From contig JAGKQI010000026.1 in assembly GCA_018806915.1 (NCBI GenBank), positions 248,001-312,000 on the forward strand: DNA of 64,000 nucleotides, read 5' to 3'. Below the pieces are notes generated by a model. That model did no database searches, had not been told where the DNA came from, and saw nothing but the letters and a program-made list of their open reading frames with translations. The position numbers and the translations under genes are program-made. Within the stretch, counting starts at the first letter, position 1. Every line of letters begins with the position of its first letter. Origin of the DNA: Phytophthora colocasiae (taxonomy: Eukaryota > Oomycota > Peronosporomycetes > Peronosporales > Peronosporaceae). This document shows positions 41,157 to 51,640 of the stretch, piece by piece.

Positions 41157-41606
41157 ATGTATCCAACGCTACCGCTTGTTCTACCATCTCTGTGTGATCT
41201 AGAGAAAACGTTGAGAAACCGGTGGATTTTCGATAAAGTTATTCACCCATTCCGAAAGGAAAGCTATGCAAACGAAACACGAGTGGAGATGCAGCGGTAC
41301 CGAGAAACATTGCTTTCCTTGTTACCAGCCGCTTCGACGACCGAATGATAAGCGAGCCAAAGTGGGTAGCGTTTTTGATCAGAGAATAGTTGGACAGACG
41401 CCTCATTTAAGGGACGACGAGCGCCAAGAAGCCATGGATGATTTAGTTGCAGCTACAGCTGAACTAACAGGTGATCACTCACCAGTTATTCCAGGCGAAA
41501 CTCAGGCCAGTGATGATGAAGATGGCGACTTCATAAACCAATTGCTCTACGGACGCAATGGCTCGAAAGTGGCTGGGTACTGTTGCCACGAGTGTAGCGT
41601 CCGAGA
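41157..41606 (+). other. Coding remnant of an unidentified transposon-like gene
   Basis: Coding-like sequence in two frames: NRWIFDKVIHPFRKESYANE followed by MQRYRETLLSLLP, then after a shift GQTPHLRDDERQEAMDDLVA. It ends abruptly where Gypsy integrase sequence begins at about 41,607. It vaguely recalls the N-terminal region of hAT-like transposases, but I cannot assign it. Confidence 0.3.
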
Positions 41607-41893
41607 GAGCACGGGTCAGGATGACCCACCACGCGTGGTGGTTCCTCACGATGAGGACCTGAAGTATCGTATCCTCTATGAGGCCCACGACACGCCCACG
41701 AGCGGCCACCTCGGTCGCGAGAAGACCTACGGCTCGGTGAGCTCCATGTACTGGTGGCCGAAGCTGTACAAGTGGGTCATATGTGCGCAAGTGCGAGACG
41801 TGTCAACGGGTTAAACCCTCGCCGCATGCGGCAGCGCCTTTGGCGAGCTTGCCTGTACCCTCTGGGTTTTGGCAGTCCATGAGTATGGACTTT
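41607..41893 (+). pseudogene. Truncated Gypsy integrase fragment
   Basis: Almost identical to 63757-64000 at the right edge of the window ([20 protein letters not shown], then [19 protein letters not shown]). It encodes the H2C2 zinc-binding part of a Gypsy integrase. A 5-bp deletion relative to the right-hand copy, in the AGCAC region near 41,774, shifts the frame. The fragment continues past the homologous part into SLPVPSGFWQSMSMDF, then meets the LTR of the giant element. Confidence 0.85.
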
Positions 41894-43140
41894 TGACATG
41901 ATGTTATTTCCGATTTTCGAGCGACAGGTGGATATTACGTTACGATGTGATTGGTTATACTATGGGTTATAAGCGAAAGGGATTTTGGGACGCGGCCGCA
42001 CCCGTGCGACATCTGTGGAAGATTGTGGATAAACCTTCGCCTGACTGTAAAGGGGCCCAAAGGACCAGAAGTGTACTTCAGAGTGTGCACAACTCTGAAG
42101 GTCAACTACACTCTGTCTGGTCACCGGACTTTCCCCGACGATGAGTGCCTAAGTTCTGGCGGAAAGTCTCTCAGAAGAACGTATCTCTGAGAGCCCTCAT
42201 CCCGTTACCGCCCAGCGCGACGATGGATGGTTCAAGGATTCACAACATATACCCGCAGAGACCAAGTATCGCGCGCCGGACGCCGCGCACCCGCGCAACC
42301 CTCAAGATCTTCGTGTACGTTGAAGCATTAGTGCTCCGTACTCTGGTTTCTTACTCAAAACTCTGGTATCTCTAACTCTGAGTGACTAAGACTCTGAAAA
42401 CCAAGTGATATCAGACTCTGAAAACCAGGATACCAGACTCTGAAACCACCGAAGATCCAAGACCATACTGGAACCAAGTGAACCCAAGTTCAAGTCACGC
42501 ATTCAAGTGATTACTGACCTGCACATCCCCCGTAATGACGTCTCTACCTGTCAACCCATCGAGATCGGCTGCACAGATTGCATACTGAAGCCAAGTCAAG
42601 ATACCTGATGCATACGAGAACCAAGTGTACCTGAGATATGAAGACTGACTGCTCAAAGGACGCAAAAGACGACAAGAAGAAGAGAGTTACCAGAGATATA
42701 TGATAGTTATGAGGAAGATAAACGATAAACAGAGTTCAATTTGCTTGCTACTGCACAAGTCCGCTTGAGAGGTATTCAAGCCACTGCGTCATCACGTACG
42801 TCGTGTGATCTCCACCAAATTCAACTCTTAGGTGGAGATCAGGTAACGTAGAGACCTGAAAGGACCCGCCTATTCCATATCCTAGTTGGGTCGTTTGTTT
42901 TGTCTCTAGCGGTAGCCCATTTCATATTGCTCGTTTGGACAGGCTCTGGAAACTAGACAGTCGTTTTCAGAGTGCAAGGTAGACTGTTATATATAGCCGA
43001 TTGTATTGGTTTATATTTTCCCTCTATACTAGAGGGTGGTGCGCGAACGTAAAGGGATACCAGACAGACCAGGTGTCTGGTAGCAAGTCCCTAGTTGACC
43101 TGGAGTGTTAGCCCACCGTTCAAGGGCCTAGAAAGAATAA
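41894..43140 (+). repeat. 5' LTR of the giant Gypsy element
   Basis: About 1,247 bp beginning TGACATGATGTTATTTCC. It matches 57286-58534 along its whole length, and identity ends at GAAAGAATAA. I count four substitutions and one short length difference (CAACTCTTAGG versus CAATCCCCTTAGG), roughly 99.5% identity. A TG start is present but no CA end, so the exact 3' limit is uncertain by a few bases. Short ORFs inside are shadows. Confidence 0.9.
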
Positions 43141-43669
43141 GAACGGCTGTATATATTTGTATATTTTCGAACTCTGTATATTGGTTGTTTATCTCTGAAA
43201 GTCAGGCATCTCGGTTCTGGATTTGTGATATTCAGACACCGATTTCAGACTTTCTCTGGTATATTAACCTCTTTTCGACCGCCGACTTCCTGGAACCCAT
43301 CTTGGTTCCCAGAGATTCCGACTCCCGAACGCTCCTGGAAGGATTTCCTGAAAACCGACACCAGACTCCAAGGGAACCCCTACTTCTCTTCACAGCACAT
43401 TCTCAGACTCCGGCGAGGGTCATATTTCCGAAGACAACGAACCCACGAGGATACCGCAAGGTACCACACGCCAACCTACCGTTGTACGACTCTGAAAACC
43501 CCTTTTTAGTAGTCGTATAACTAGGGTTCACTATACGCCCCTGCTCCGCGACCAAAGTTTCACCGACTTCGCGCAACTGGTGCGCGTGCCCGGATCTTTT
43601 GAATCGTGATATCACCGGATTTGAGAATACAAGAAGAGAAAGTTTCCTGTCAAGCGTCTATATTCAAGA

Positions 43670-46600
43670 TGGCTACACCAGGATCTACGAGAGGAGGACG
43701 CCGTGGTCGAGGTCGGAGTGTTCCGACGCGTCAGTCCAAGCGTCTACAAGGTTTGCCGCCTGAGGAACAACCAGACCTGGATACTATCCAGAAGGCGGCC
43801 CGCGAGAAGAGGAAAGCTGCTCGAGAGAAGAAGGCAGCCGAGAGTGTGAACGTTCCAGAACCGGCGGTCGAAAACCAGCCTGCTGCGGAACCAGAAGCCC
43901 AGGTGACATTTGTTGTCTCTGGTGAACAAGGTTCTGAAGGCCCGTCAGAAGTCGAAGTTTCTGGTGACGAGGTGACCACTGCCCGTGAGGGTGGTGATGA
44001 GGCGTCTGAGGGAGGCGCCGATTTCATTGAGTCCCCGGAGGTGATCGATCTGCGTTCAGAGTCGGCAACTTCCGGACAGTCCGTGGATGAGGTGAAACCA
44101 GAATCCGGACTCTCTGAAGAACATGTTCCGCAGTCTCCAAAGTCTGAAGACACACCAATGTCTGATGACACGGCGATCAAGTCCGAAGAGTCTCTGAAGA
44201 CACCGTCTGATGAGTCTGGGAGGGCTGATTCGCTTGACGGGGAACGACTCTGAGGTATGTGCGCCGTGAGTTCCGCCGTTGGAGAGATATGGACACAGGC
44301 AAGGTCATCCTGCCAAGCATCGAATATATGTGGCCGACGATGAAGCCTAGTGCTGATGCTTTCCAGAAAGCTGCTGCAGCGACCGGCGACTACATCAAGT
44401 GGCGATGTTCCTCTGTCTTCCCTGAGGATATGTGGATCTCAGAGTTTCACGTGAGGCGTCATGGTTTTGGCCGGATACAAGATCTTTCATGCGTAGAGAT
44501 ACCGATGAGCACGTTGACAGCACCAGAGTGTGTGGCAATACTTCAGACAATGTTGTACGAGGCGGGTTTTGAATTCCAGAACCTCCTCCCAACCTGGTCT
44601 CAGACGCAGGCGTCAGCTGTCTTTGAGTCTCAAGTACGCACTGTGGCGTCTGAACTTCAGAGTCGACTCGCAGTGGAATTGGTTGAGTGGGCCACAGTGA
44701 CCGCCAGGTTACAAGTTTGCCGACTCCCAGAAAGCATGAAGCAAGAAGACACAACAAGCAAGAACGAAGCAGACAGTGTATTACCTGACAAGGATGCTGA
44801 CCTACAAGGACAACGACTGATCATGCGACTCCGGGTGACCGGACTCCGAGTGACGCACAGTTCCGATGGTTCCAGCAGTGACGAGCCACCGCGGTCCAAG
44901 CGCTTACAGCAGCGACCGCCGCGCCCACAAATCCCGTCGACACCTTCAGCTTTATCGACGCCATCGCTGTCTTCACTGCCGCAGTATGAGAGTCGCTCTG
45001 AGAACACGCGACCGGAGTCTGAAACTCCAATGTCTGAAGATCACAGTACTTCTCAGACTCGGATGTCGGATGTACCAATTCCCAGTGTCATTGGGACCTC
45101 AGATGACCAGTCGTCGGGATTCCAGACTTCACGCGGAAGCTCTACGGACTCGTCCTTGATGTCCATGAGTCGAGGGGCGGCATCACATATGCCGCTGTCC
45201 ACAGGAAGTCTGGCGTTAATCGCTCAAGGCGCTGATGTGGGAGGAACAGTCTCTGAAGGCATGGGGATCCAAGTGACGCGAACGCTGTTACCAGTGAAAC
45301 CAGAGTTCGAAGATGTCGACATGCCGGAAGAGAAACCAGAGGTGCCGGACGCGAAGTCTGGAAACCAGGTGTCTGTCGGAAGTTCTTCACGGGATTTCAG
45401 ACAATTGACTCCGGAGATTCCGCCTGTATCTGTCTCCACCCGAGGCGAAAGTCACCAGAGCCACCGCCAAAGTGTGAAGAGTAAAGACCTTCCAAGACCA
45501 CCGTCCCGACGCTTGAGTTCCATCGCGTCGAGTCGTACGAAGTCTGAAGCTCGAAGTTCTCAGAGATCAGGACCTGCCCAGATCGAGTTGAACGTCATGA
45601 GGCAACAGCAGGAGTGGCAAAGCCGGATGGAACAGGCGCAGATGGAGTTCTTGGCCCGAGAACACTTGGAGTCCATGGAACGCGATCGTCGTCGAGAGCA
45701 ACGTGACTTGGAGGCAAGACGCGAGATTCTGACGCTCACTGAGCGCTTGTTGAAGTCGGAAAACGCGAGGCTGGAGGCTGAGAGACGTGCCGACGACGCT
45801 GAGGAACGCAGAAGTCTGGTATCTGAAAGCAAACTCAGGAATCGCAGCGTGGCAGAGTTGGAAACTCTGAAATCGGAACTTCGGAACTCTGAAAACCAAC
45901 GTCTGGAATCAGAGTTTGATGAACGCTGGCGACAAAGAGAGGCTGAGACTGAGGCCGAACGTGCGCGTGCGACTGACGAGATGAAACGAGACTGGATTTA
46001 TCAAATGGAAGCCTTACAGCAGCGAATGAAAGACGTGGAAGCCGAGCGCGACAGGGAGAAAGAAAATTCTCAGAACATGCAACGGTTCCAAGCCGGTCAG
46101 TTGAGAAACCTTCGAGCGACATTATCCCAAGTTCAAGAGGCGCGAAGGGTCGGTCACCCTGATTCAGCAACTTCAAACCAAGTGTTACATACCGGCAACC
46201 CTGAAGTTGCAACTATGTATCCAGTATCAGGGTCGGAAATCAGAAGTGACGCAAGTAGGGTTGGGGTTGAACCCATGTCACATTCACCGGTCCTCAAGAC
46301 GGAATCTCGAGAGGTTGCGACCTTCCAGCAGGGCACCCCTGCACGAAGCACGGGGGCGAAGCGAGTGAAGGCCGAGAGGAATGGCGGCGCTACTACTGCT
46401 ACGGCCACCCAGGTGACTCAAGCGACTTCGGTGACAGAGACCAAGGGTGATACTAGACGTGCGCCTACTCCGAGACGAGATCCGCCGCAGAAAACTGAAG
46501 CTAGACGGCCTAATGGAGATCGAAGAGCGTCTCGCAGAGAGAAACGCCATGGTAGAGCACCAGACTCTGGCGGAGACTCTGATAACTCGAGCTCAGACTC

Positions 46601-47917
46601 TGCGAGCTCGTCATCAGAAAACTCGGAGCCAGGTGAAGTGGTGAATCTGACGGCAGCAACTCAAGCACAGGCCGGAACCACACTTCTGACACTGAGGCCG
46701 TTCATGAACTCCAACAACCTTGGAGAATTCGACCCTAGAGCTACACTCAGGGAACGTGTCCACTGGTGGGAGCGGTTCACGAATATGGCTTCTCAAGGAG
46801 GTTGGTCGACTAAGACGCGCATCCAGGAACTTAAGTTGAAGCTCCCTGTGTCTGCGCGAGACTGGTTTAACCAGCTTCCCAAAAGTGTGTCCCGTGACTG
46901 GAAAGAGCTGTCTTCAGAGTTCAAGAAACGTTATTGCAAAGCTCGGTCATCGTATTCTGAGAGATACTTCACTATGGCTATGAAAGACTCTGAGACTCCG
47001 CTTGAATTTTTCTACCGACTTAATTCTGCCTCTGGAAAAGCTGACATCGATTTCCGGAAGTCGTCCAAGCGTCTTGAGAAGCATGTACTGCGATTCATCA
47101 CGAAGCTTAAGGATGCACGCCTGAAAACGTCGCTGCAAAGTCAGAGATTTCGACGAATTTCACACTTGGAATATGCGTTGCAGCAAGATGAAGATGTGTG
47201 GCGAACTGGCGACCAAGAGATGACCCCTGCCAAGTCTCGAGATTTCCGGGCTGACAATATTCCGCGAGGACAGTTCAAGCCCAAGCGTGTGCATCGGACT
47301 TATGTCGCAAGAGATGTGGATTCTGAAGACTATGACTCTGAAAACTCAGAAAATCATAAGGAATCTCTGAAATCCAATCAGGATACCAGAGATCAGACGG
47401 GTGATTCCAGACCTCCAAGTGCGACTTCAAAGTCTGCCCGTGATGAGAGTACTGCGCAAGCCTCTGCGAACAATTCAAAGGCTCCATTAAGTGCAGATTG
47501 GACGCAGACCCTGACGAATGAAGTATATCGAGTGATGGATAACATGGGATGGCGTCCGCCGCCCCAGTCCCCGTCTGGATCATCAGGTCAAGGATTCCAC
47601 CAGAGACGTCATGAGAATAGTGGCTACTGGAACAAGTTCTGTGAAAAATGTCAACGCTCATGACACTCAGAGGAAGATTGGTGGAGAGACGTCACGTGTG
47701 ACCGATGTCAGGAGAAGGGACACCCGAGTCGAATGTGTCGGATGCCACCCTGTGAAGTATGTGGAAGAGTGCATCCTGGAAAACCCTGTGAAGATCTGAA
47801 AACTCTGGAAGCACTCAAGCAACTCGCTCGACAAGGCGCACTCAAGGACATGCCGAACCACCTACGGGAGAAACTCCTGGGTGATGAGGCAGACTCTGGG
47901 AAGCCGTTAAACTAATA
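43670..47917 (+). pseudogene. Gag of the giant element (frameshift and in-frame TGA)
   Basis: The ATG at 43670 (MATPGSTRGGRRGRGRSVP) opens a basic then acidic Ser/Glu-rich region to 44253. The frame then shifts (-1) near 44,250 and stays open to 47663 (RRWRDMDTGKVILPSIEYMW). The gag core lies near 46,690-47,210: FMNSNNLGEFDPRATLRERV, KLKLPVSARDWFNQLPKSVS, KRYCKARSSYSERYFTMAMK. An in-frame TGA at 47661-47663 interrupts a cysteine cluster that resumes directly in the same frame (CDRCQEKGHPSRMC, then CEVCGRVHPGKPC). A long coiled coil lies between. At about 1,400 codons it is unusually large for gag. Confidence 0.8.
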
Positions 47918-47968
47918 TGCCCGTCGGATGGGGATCCGAAACGCGCCGGGCATGGCGTTACCCCGGAG

Positions 47969-49690
47969 TTGTGTGTTCTAGTGTGTGTAGGACCAGAGCT
48001 GAGAAAGACTCAAGATAACATTCAACAATGCATGACTACTTTTGCCCAAGAATCGACCATACCTTCTGGAAACTCAGGGAACGAGTTACCTGAGATCGCC
48101 GAAAACACCGACCAGACACCAGACGACACAGTGTCGTTCAGGTTGAAGGATGGCGAGTGTTATGACTGGTGGGAGGACAACTACCCTGATCGGTCAAAGA
48201 GGGATGTGGTGATGGTGTATGGTGCTGTGAATGACCATCGGACCAAGATTCTCTTGGATACTGGTGCGACCATAAACATTCTGAGTTACGACTTTGCGCG
48301 TAAGCTCGGACTCAGACTTAAGTCGCACAAGCAGACCAAGGTGTCAGGAATGGGTGGTGTTCCAACATATATTGGTGCCAGCGCTGAGATCAAATTGACA
48401 CTTGGGCCAAGAGTGGTATATATTGTGGATGTTTGGGTCGCGAATATCGGTGAAGGAATTGACGTGCTTCTGGGAATGGGTTTTATGTTTGCTGCTGGAG
48501 TGAGAATTAGCGCTCGTGAAGGTCTGGTGTCGTTACCAGACGAGGTAGTAGTGATGATGTGTAATTGGGAACCTGGTGATCACATTGGTCGTAACAGGTC
48601 GGTTAGACCAAGCGAGGCTGTCCTTCTGAGTCCGGGTGAGGATTTTATTGTCCGAATTGACTATGGCCCAACGAACCCTCAGAGGGAAGTCGTGTGGGCC
48701 GGACGCGGTGATCGCTGGGTTACCCAGCTGATCTATGCGGCTCGATCTTGGCCTGTGGCCGTTCGCGTGGTAAATATCTCTGATAAGAACACGTGGGTCA
48801 ATGAACTTTCCGATGTTGCGAGGATCGTGGAATATGGTTTCTTCCCAAGGCATGGACGTTTCGTGCGTCCAGGTTCCGATGCTTATCGTGATTGGAAAGT
48901 TCTGATTCTGGAAAGCACCCCGTCACCAGAGACTAAGAAACGTATGAGGAGAGAGGCGGAGTTGGAGGCTCTGATGCCGCAACCCCCGTGTGTAGATCGC
49001 CCAGACTACCCATGGCCGACTGAAATACTGCAACGTCCAAGGTTTGACAACGCTCGAGTGCAGTTCGTGAAACCAGATTCACCACCGACCGTAAAGCGAG
49101 TGCGCTTCGCCCTGGATGCGTTCACCCAGACGGAGGATAGTTGTCACGGTGAATCAACGGGAAGTGCGGACATCAGTACAGATACCAGAGAATTGGAAAC
49201 ATTCTCTGAAAGTACCTCGTATACAGACCCTGGTGACACCTCCGTTGCTATCGACGACGACGTCCTTGACTCAAAGCCTGAGTGTCTCTTAGGTGACCCT
49301 CAGACTCCTGAGTTACCCGCGGATGATTTCGACTTAATGGATGAATCTTGGGATATCCCCATTCAGGGGATGCCTGGAACGCCGATGGAAAAGTTACGAG
49401 TGGAATACGAGCGGTGTATGAACGTTTCGAGCGAAGAATTAGACCTGGAGCCAGGTGTGTATATGCGAGAAGGCACGGAACTCCTCGCTCAATTACGCGA
49501 TCAATTGGTCATGCTACCAGAGCTGGAAGAGTTGACACCAGAGTGTGATATTGATAGCGCCGATGTTGGAGAACCGGGAAAGACGACCCCAGAATTGGAG
49601 AAGAGACTGCGTGACATTCTGAAACGCCACAGGAAAATATTCCTGGGAGAGGTAACGGGCGCCCGCACCAGCAAGGGGCGTGGTCTGTGA
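47969..49690 (+). CDS. Aspartic protease region of the giant element
   Basis: An open frame of 573 codons. A retropepsin-like motif ILLDTGATINILSYDFARKL is followed by the flap-like DVWVANIGEGIDVLLGMGFM. The rest is a linker rich in acidic residues ending ELEKRLRDILKRHRKIFLGE, which normally precedes the reverse transcriptase. It ends in a frame different from that of the RT, which starts within the overlap at 49680; a one-base shift near 49,660 probably separates them. Confidence 0.75.
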   Translation: MCVLVCVGPELRKTQDNIQQCMTTFAQESTIPSGNSGNELPEIAENTDQTPDDTVSFRLKDGECYDWWEDNYPDRSKRDVVMVYGAVNDHRTKILLDTGATINILSYDFARKLGLRLKSHKQTKVSGMGGVPTYIGASAEIKLTLGPRVVYIVDVWVANIGEGIDVLLGMGFMFAAGVRISAREGLVSLPDEVVVMMCNWEPGDHIGRNRSVRPSEAVLLSPGEDFIVRIDYGPTNPQREVVWAGRGDRWVTQLIYAARSWPVAVRVVNISDKNTWVNELSDVARIVEYGFFPRHGRFVRPGSDAYRDWKVLILESTPSPETKKRMRREAELEALMPQPPCVDRPDYPWPTEILQRPRFDNARVQFVKPDSPPTVKRVRFALDAFTQTEDSCHGESTGSADISTDTRELETFSESTSYTDPGDTSVAIDDDVLDSKPECLLGDPQTPELPADDFDLMDESWDIPIQGMPGTPMEKLRVEYERCMNVSSEELDLEPGVYMREGTELLAQLRDQLVMLPELEELTPECDIDSADVGEPGKTTPELEKRLRDILKRHRKIFLGEVTGARTSKGRGL

Positions 49691-50660
49691 TCTGGATGTG
49701 GGAGATGCCAAGCCGGTAGCTCAACGTCCGAGGTCCGTCGCTCCCCATTTCATGCTGAAGGTGTACGAGCTTCTCAAGAAACTTCTGGAAACTGGTTTGA
49801 TCGAGTACTCCAACTCCCAGTGGGCATCTCCTATTGTGATCGTTCTCAAGAAGAATGGTGTTGACATACGAATGTGCATCGACTATCGCATTGTGAATGG
49901 CTCTATTCAACTGTCGCGCTACCCTCTGCCTCTTATTGACGACCTCCTAATCGGTTTTGAGGCCGCTATGTGGTTCATGAGCCTGGATATGGCTAGCGGT
50001 TTCTGGGCGATCAGGATGACGGAGCGTGCACGACTGATATCGGCTTTCATTTGCCCGTTTGGGTATTTTCAGTGAGTAAGGATGCCGTTTGGTCTGAAGA
50101 ACGCCCCTCTTGTGTATCAGGCTATGTTGAATAATTGCCTGTGGGGATTTGTGAGACTGTCACCGGAAGAAGAAGCTGAAGTTGATGCGGAGGTTCTGGA
50201 ATTTCTGCAACTCCAGCATCAGAACTCTGAAAAACACCTTTCAGACTCTGAGAACCATACCCCGATTTCAGAGATGCCAGCACTCACAAGTACGATGACC
50301 GTCTTTCAGAGGAATATTCCCGTCCCCACATGCATGGGCCCAGTCCTGGGGAGGAGTTCAACATCGACGACATCGCATATGGAGCACCGACTTGGGACCA
50401 ACTATGTGACGACTTGAACGCCCTGCTTTTCAGGCTTCGCTATTGGAACATTTCTGTGAGTTTGCCCAAGAGCGAGTTCGGGAAGTTGTCGATACCGTAC
50501 CTATCCCACGAAATCAGTGCCGAGGGTCTGAGGGCAACACCCAAGATCGTCAAAGGAGTTGAAGAACTGCCATTTCCGTCTACGTTGAAGGGAGTTCAGA
50601 GTTTCATGGGAAGCCTCAATTATTACAATAAGTTTATTGACGGTGATCGCTGCTACTCTC
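49680..50660 (+). pseudogene. Reverse transcriptase of the giant element, frameshifted
   Basis: RT blocks in order but in several frames: YSNSQWASPIVIVLKKNGVD, MCIDYRIVNGSIQLSRYPLP, SLDMASGFWAIRMTERA, then after a stop MPFGLKNAPLVYQAMLNN. The catalytic DD appears in FNIDDIAYGAPTW, where the usual Tyr-Val/Ile is Asn-Ile. After that comes SFMGSLNYYNKFI. Between the MPFGLKN and DD blocks there is an insert of about 60 codons rich in Ser/Glu/His (LQHQNSEKHLSDSENHTPIS). The present copy is unlikely to make active RT. Confidence 0.8.
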
Positions 50661-51272
50661 TATGAGCTGACGGACGAGCAGATTCGTGCTGGACGAGACC
50701 TGACTCGTGCCAAAGAGGCATTCGAGATTCTGAAACGCAAGATAGTCTCTACTCCACTACTCAGACACCCACACCGAACCAGACCGTTTGTTGTCATTCC
50801 GCACGCGAACCCTTGGGCTGCTTCGGCAGTTTTGGGACAAGAATACGAGGGAATAATTCACCCGGTCCGGTTCACAGGTCGTGTCCTGAATGATGCCGAA
50901 CTCAGGTATCATATCGCCGAGAAGGAGGTGATCGCTATCCTCAGAGTTTTGGAGAACTTCAGAGCCCTGGTGGAGTCAAGTCCAGTAATTGTGGTCTATA
51001 CCAGATACTCTGTTCTGAAATGGTTGCTAACATCGAATTCCACCGACGGCAGAAACGTCAAGTGGGGTCTGAAGTTGTCGCAGTGGAACTTGGAGATTCG
51101 CCGGATTCAGCGTGATGAAGACGGACTCCCAGCTATACTCGGCGCAGGCATAACTCCTAGGGAGCATCTGGACGAAGTCTCTGAAAATCGATCCCAGTCA
51201 AGGGGCGAGTCAGGCCGCCAGTTCCTAGCAGTGTGGAAATGTTGGAAGCAGATTATCAGGGTTACGTTCTGA
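50637..51272 (+). CDS. First RNase H domain, catalytic residues lost
   Basis: Normal Gypsy position, following FEILKRKIVSTPLLRHPH. The canonical Asp in the CDAS motif is replaced (FVVIPHANPWAASAVLGQEY), the YTDH motif reads YTRYSVLKWLL, and the DALS motif reads LPAILGAG. The structural flow RFTGRVLNDAELRYHIAEKE is kept. It therefore looks like a connecting (tether) RNase H fold without catalysis, as in elements that gained a second RNase H. Confidence 0.7.
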   Translation: MTVIAATLYELTDEQIRAGRDLTRAKEAFEILKRKIVSTPLLRHPHRTRPFVVIPHANPWAASAVLGQEYEGIIHPVRFTGRVLNDAELRYHIAEKEVIAILRVLENFRALVESSPVIVVYTRYSVLKWLLTSNSTDGRNVKWGLKLSQWNLEIRRIQRDEDGLPAILGAGITPREHLDEVSENRSQSRGESGRQFLAVWKCWKQIIRVTF

Positions 51273-51640
51273 GTTTCGACGGTGCCGCAAAGACGTCTAC
51301 TCGTCTAGGGAGCTGTGGGTGTATACTCTGGGAACTCCCGGGGTGGAGTGTTCTGGACGCCCACTGAGGTGAACGATTCAGAGTACTGTGGCCTGAACAC
51401 TATTATGGTCTGAAGATGGCGCTCGAGCACGAAATACAGGAGCTGGTGGTTGTGGGGGACTCACGCATCGCGATACAACAGGCTCAGGGACTGATCAACT
51501 GCAATCAGCCTAACTTGCAACGGAGGTTGGCCGAATTTGAGTCTCTGAAAACCAAGTTTCAGACTCTGAAGTTGGTGCATGTGAAGCGCGAGTTCAACCA
51601 AGCGGCGGATTACCTGACCTCGAAGACTTTGACCCGTGGA
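51271..51640 (+). pseudogene. Second (archaeal/plant-type) RNase H domain
   Basis: The sequence VSFDGAAKTSTRLGSCGCIL is followed, after frame changes, by NDSEYCGL and YYGLKMALEHEIQELVVVGD. It ends with LVHVKREFNQAADYLTSKTL. This is the layout of archaeal-type RNase H (D, E, D, and D of the AD motif), and all four acidic residues can be seen. Dual RNase H is known from plant Tat-lineage elements, and comparable acquisitions are reported in oomycete elements. Frameshifts occur near 51,290-51,415. Confidence 0.75.

Noticed and set aside
41947..42375. Small ORFs (65-79 codons) present in both LTRs of the giant element.
   Set aside because: They are repeated only because the LTRs are copies of each other; they overlap one another and show no protein-like composition.
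44240..44262. A possible -1 programmed frameshift within gag of the giant element.
   Set aside because: The frames do shift by -1 here, but there is no X-XXY-YYZ heptamer and no stem-loop as at the right-hand Gypsy. Mutation is the simpler explanation.
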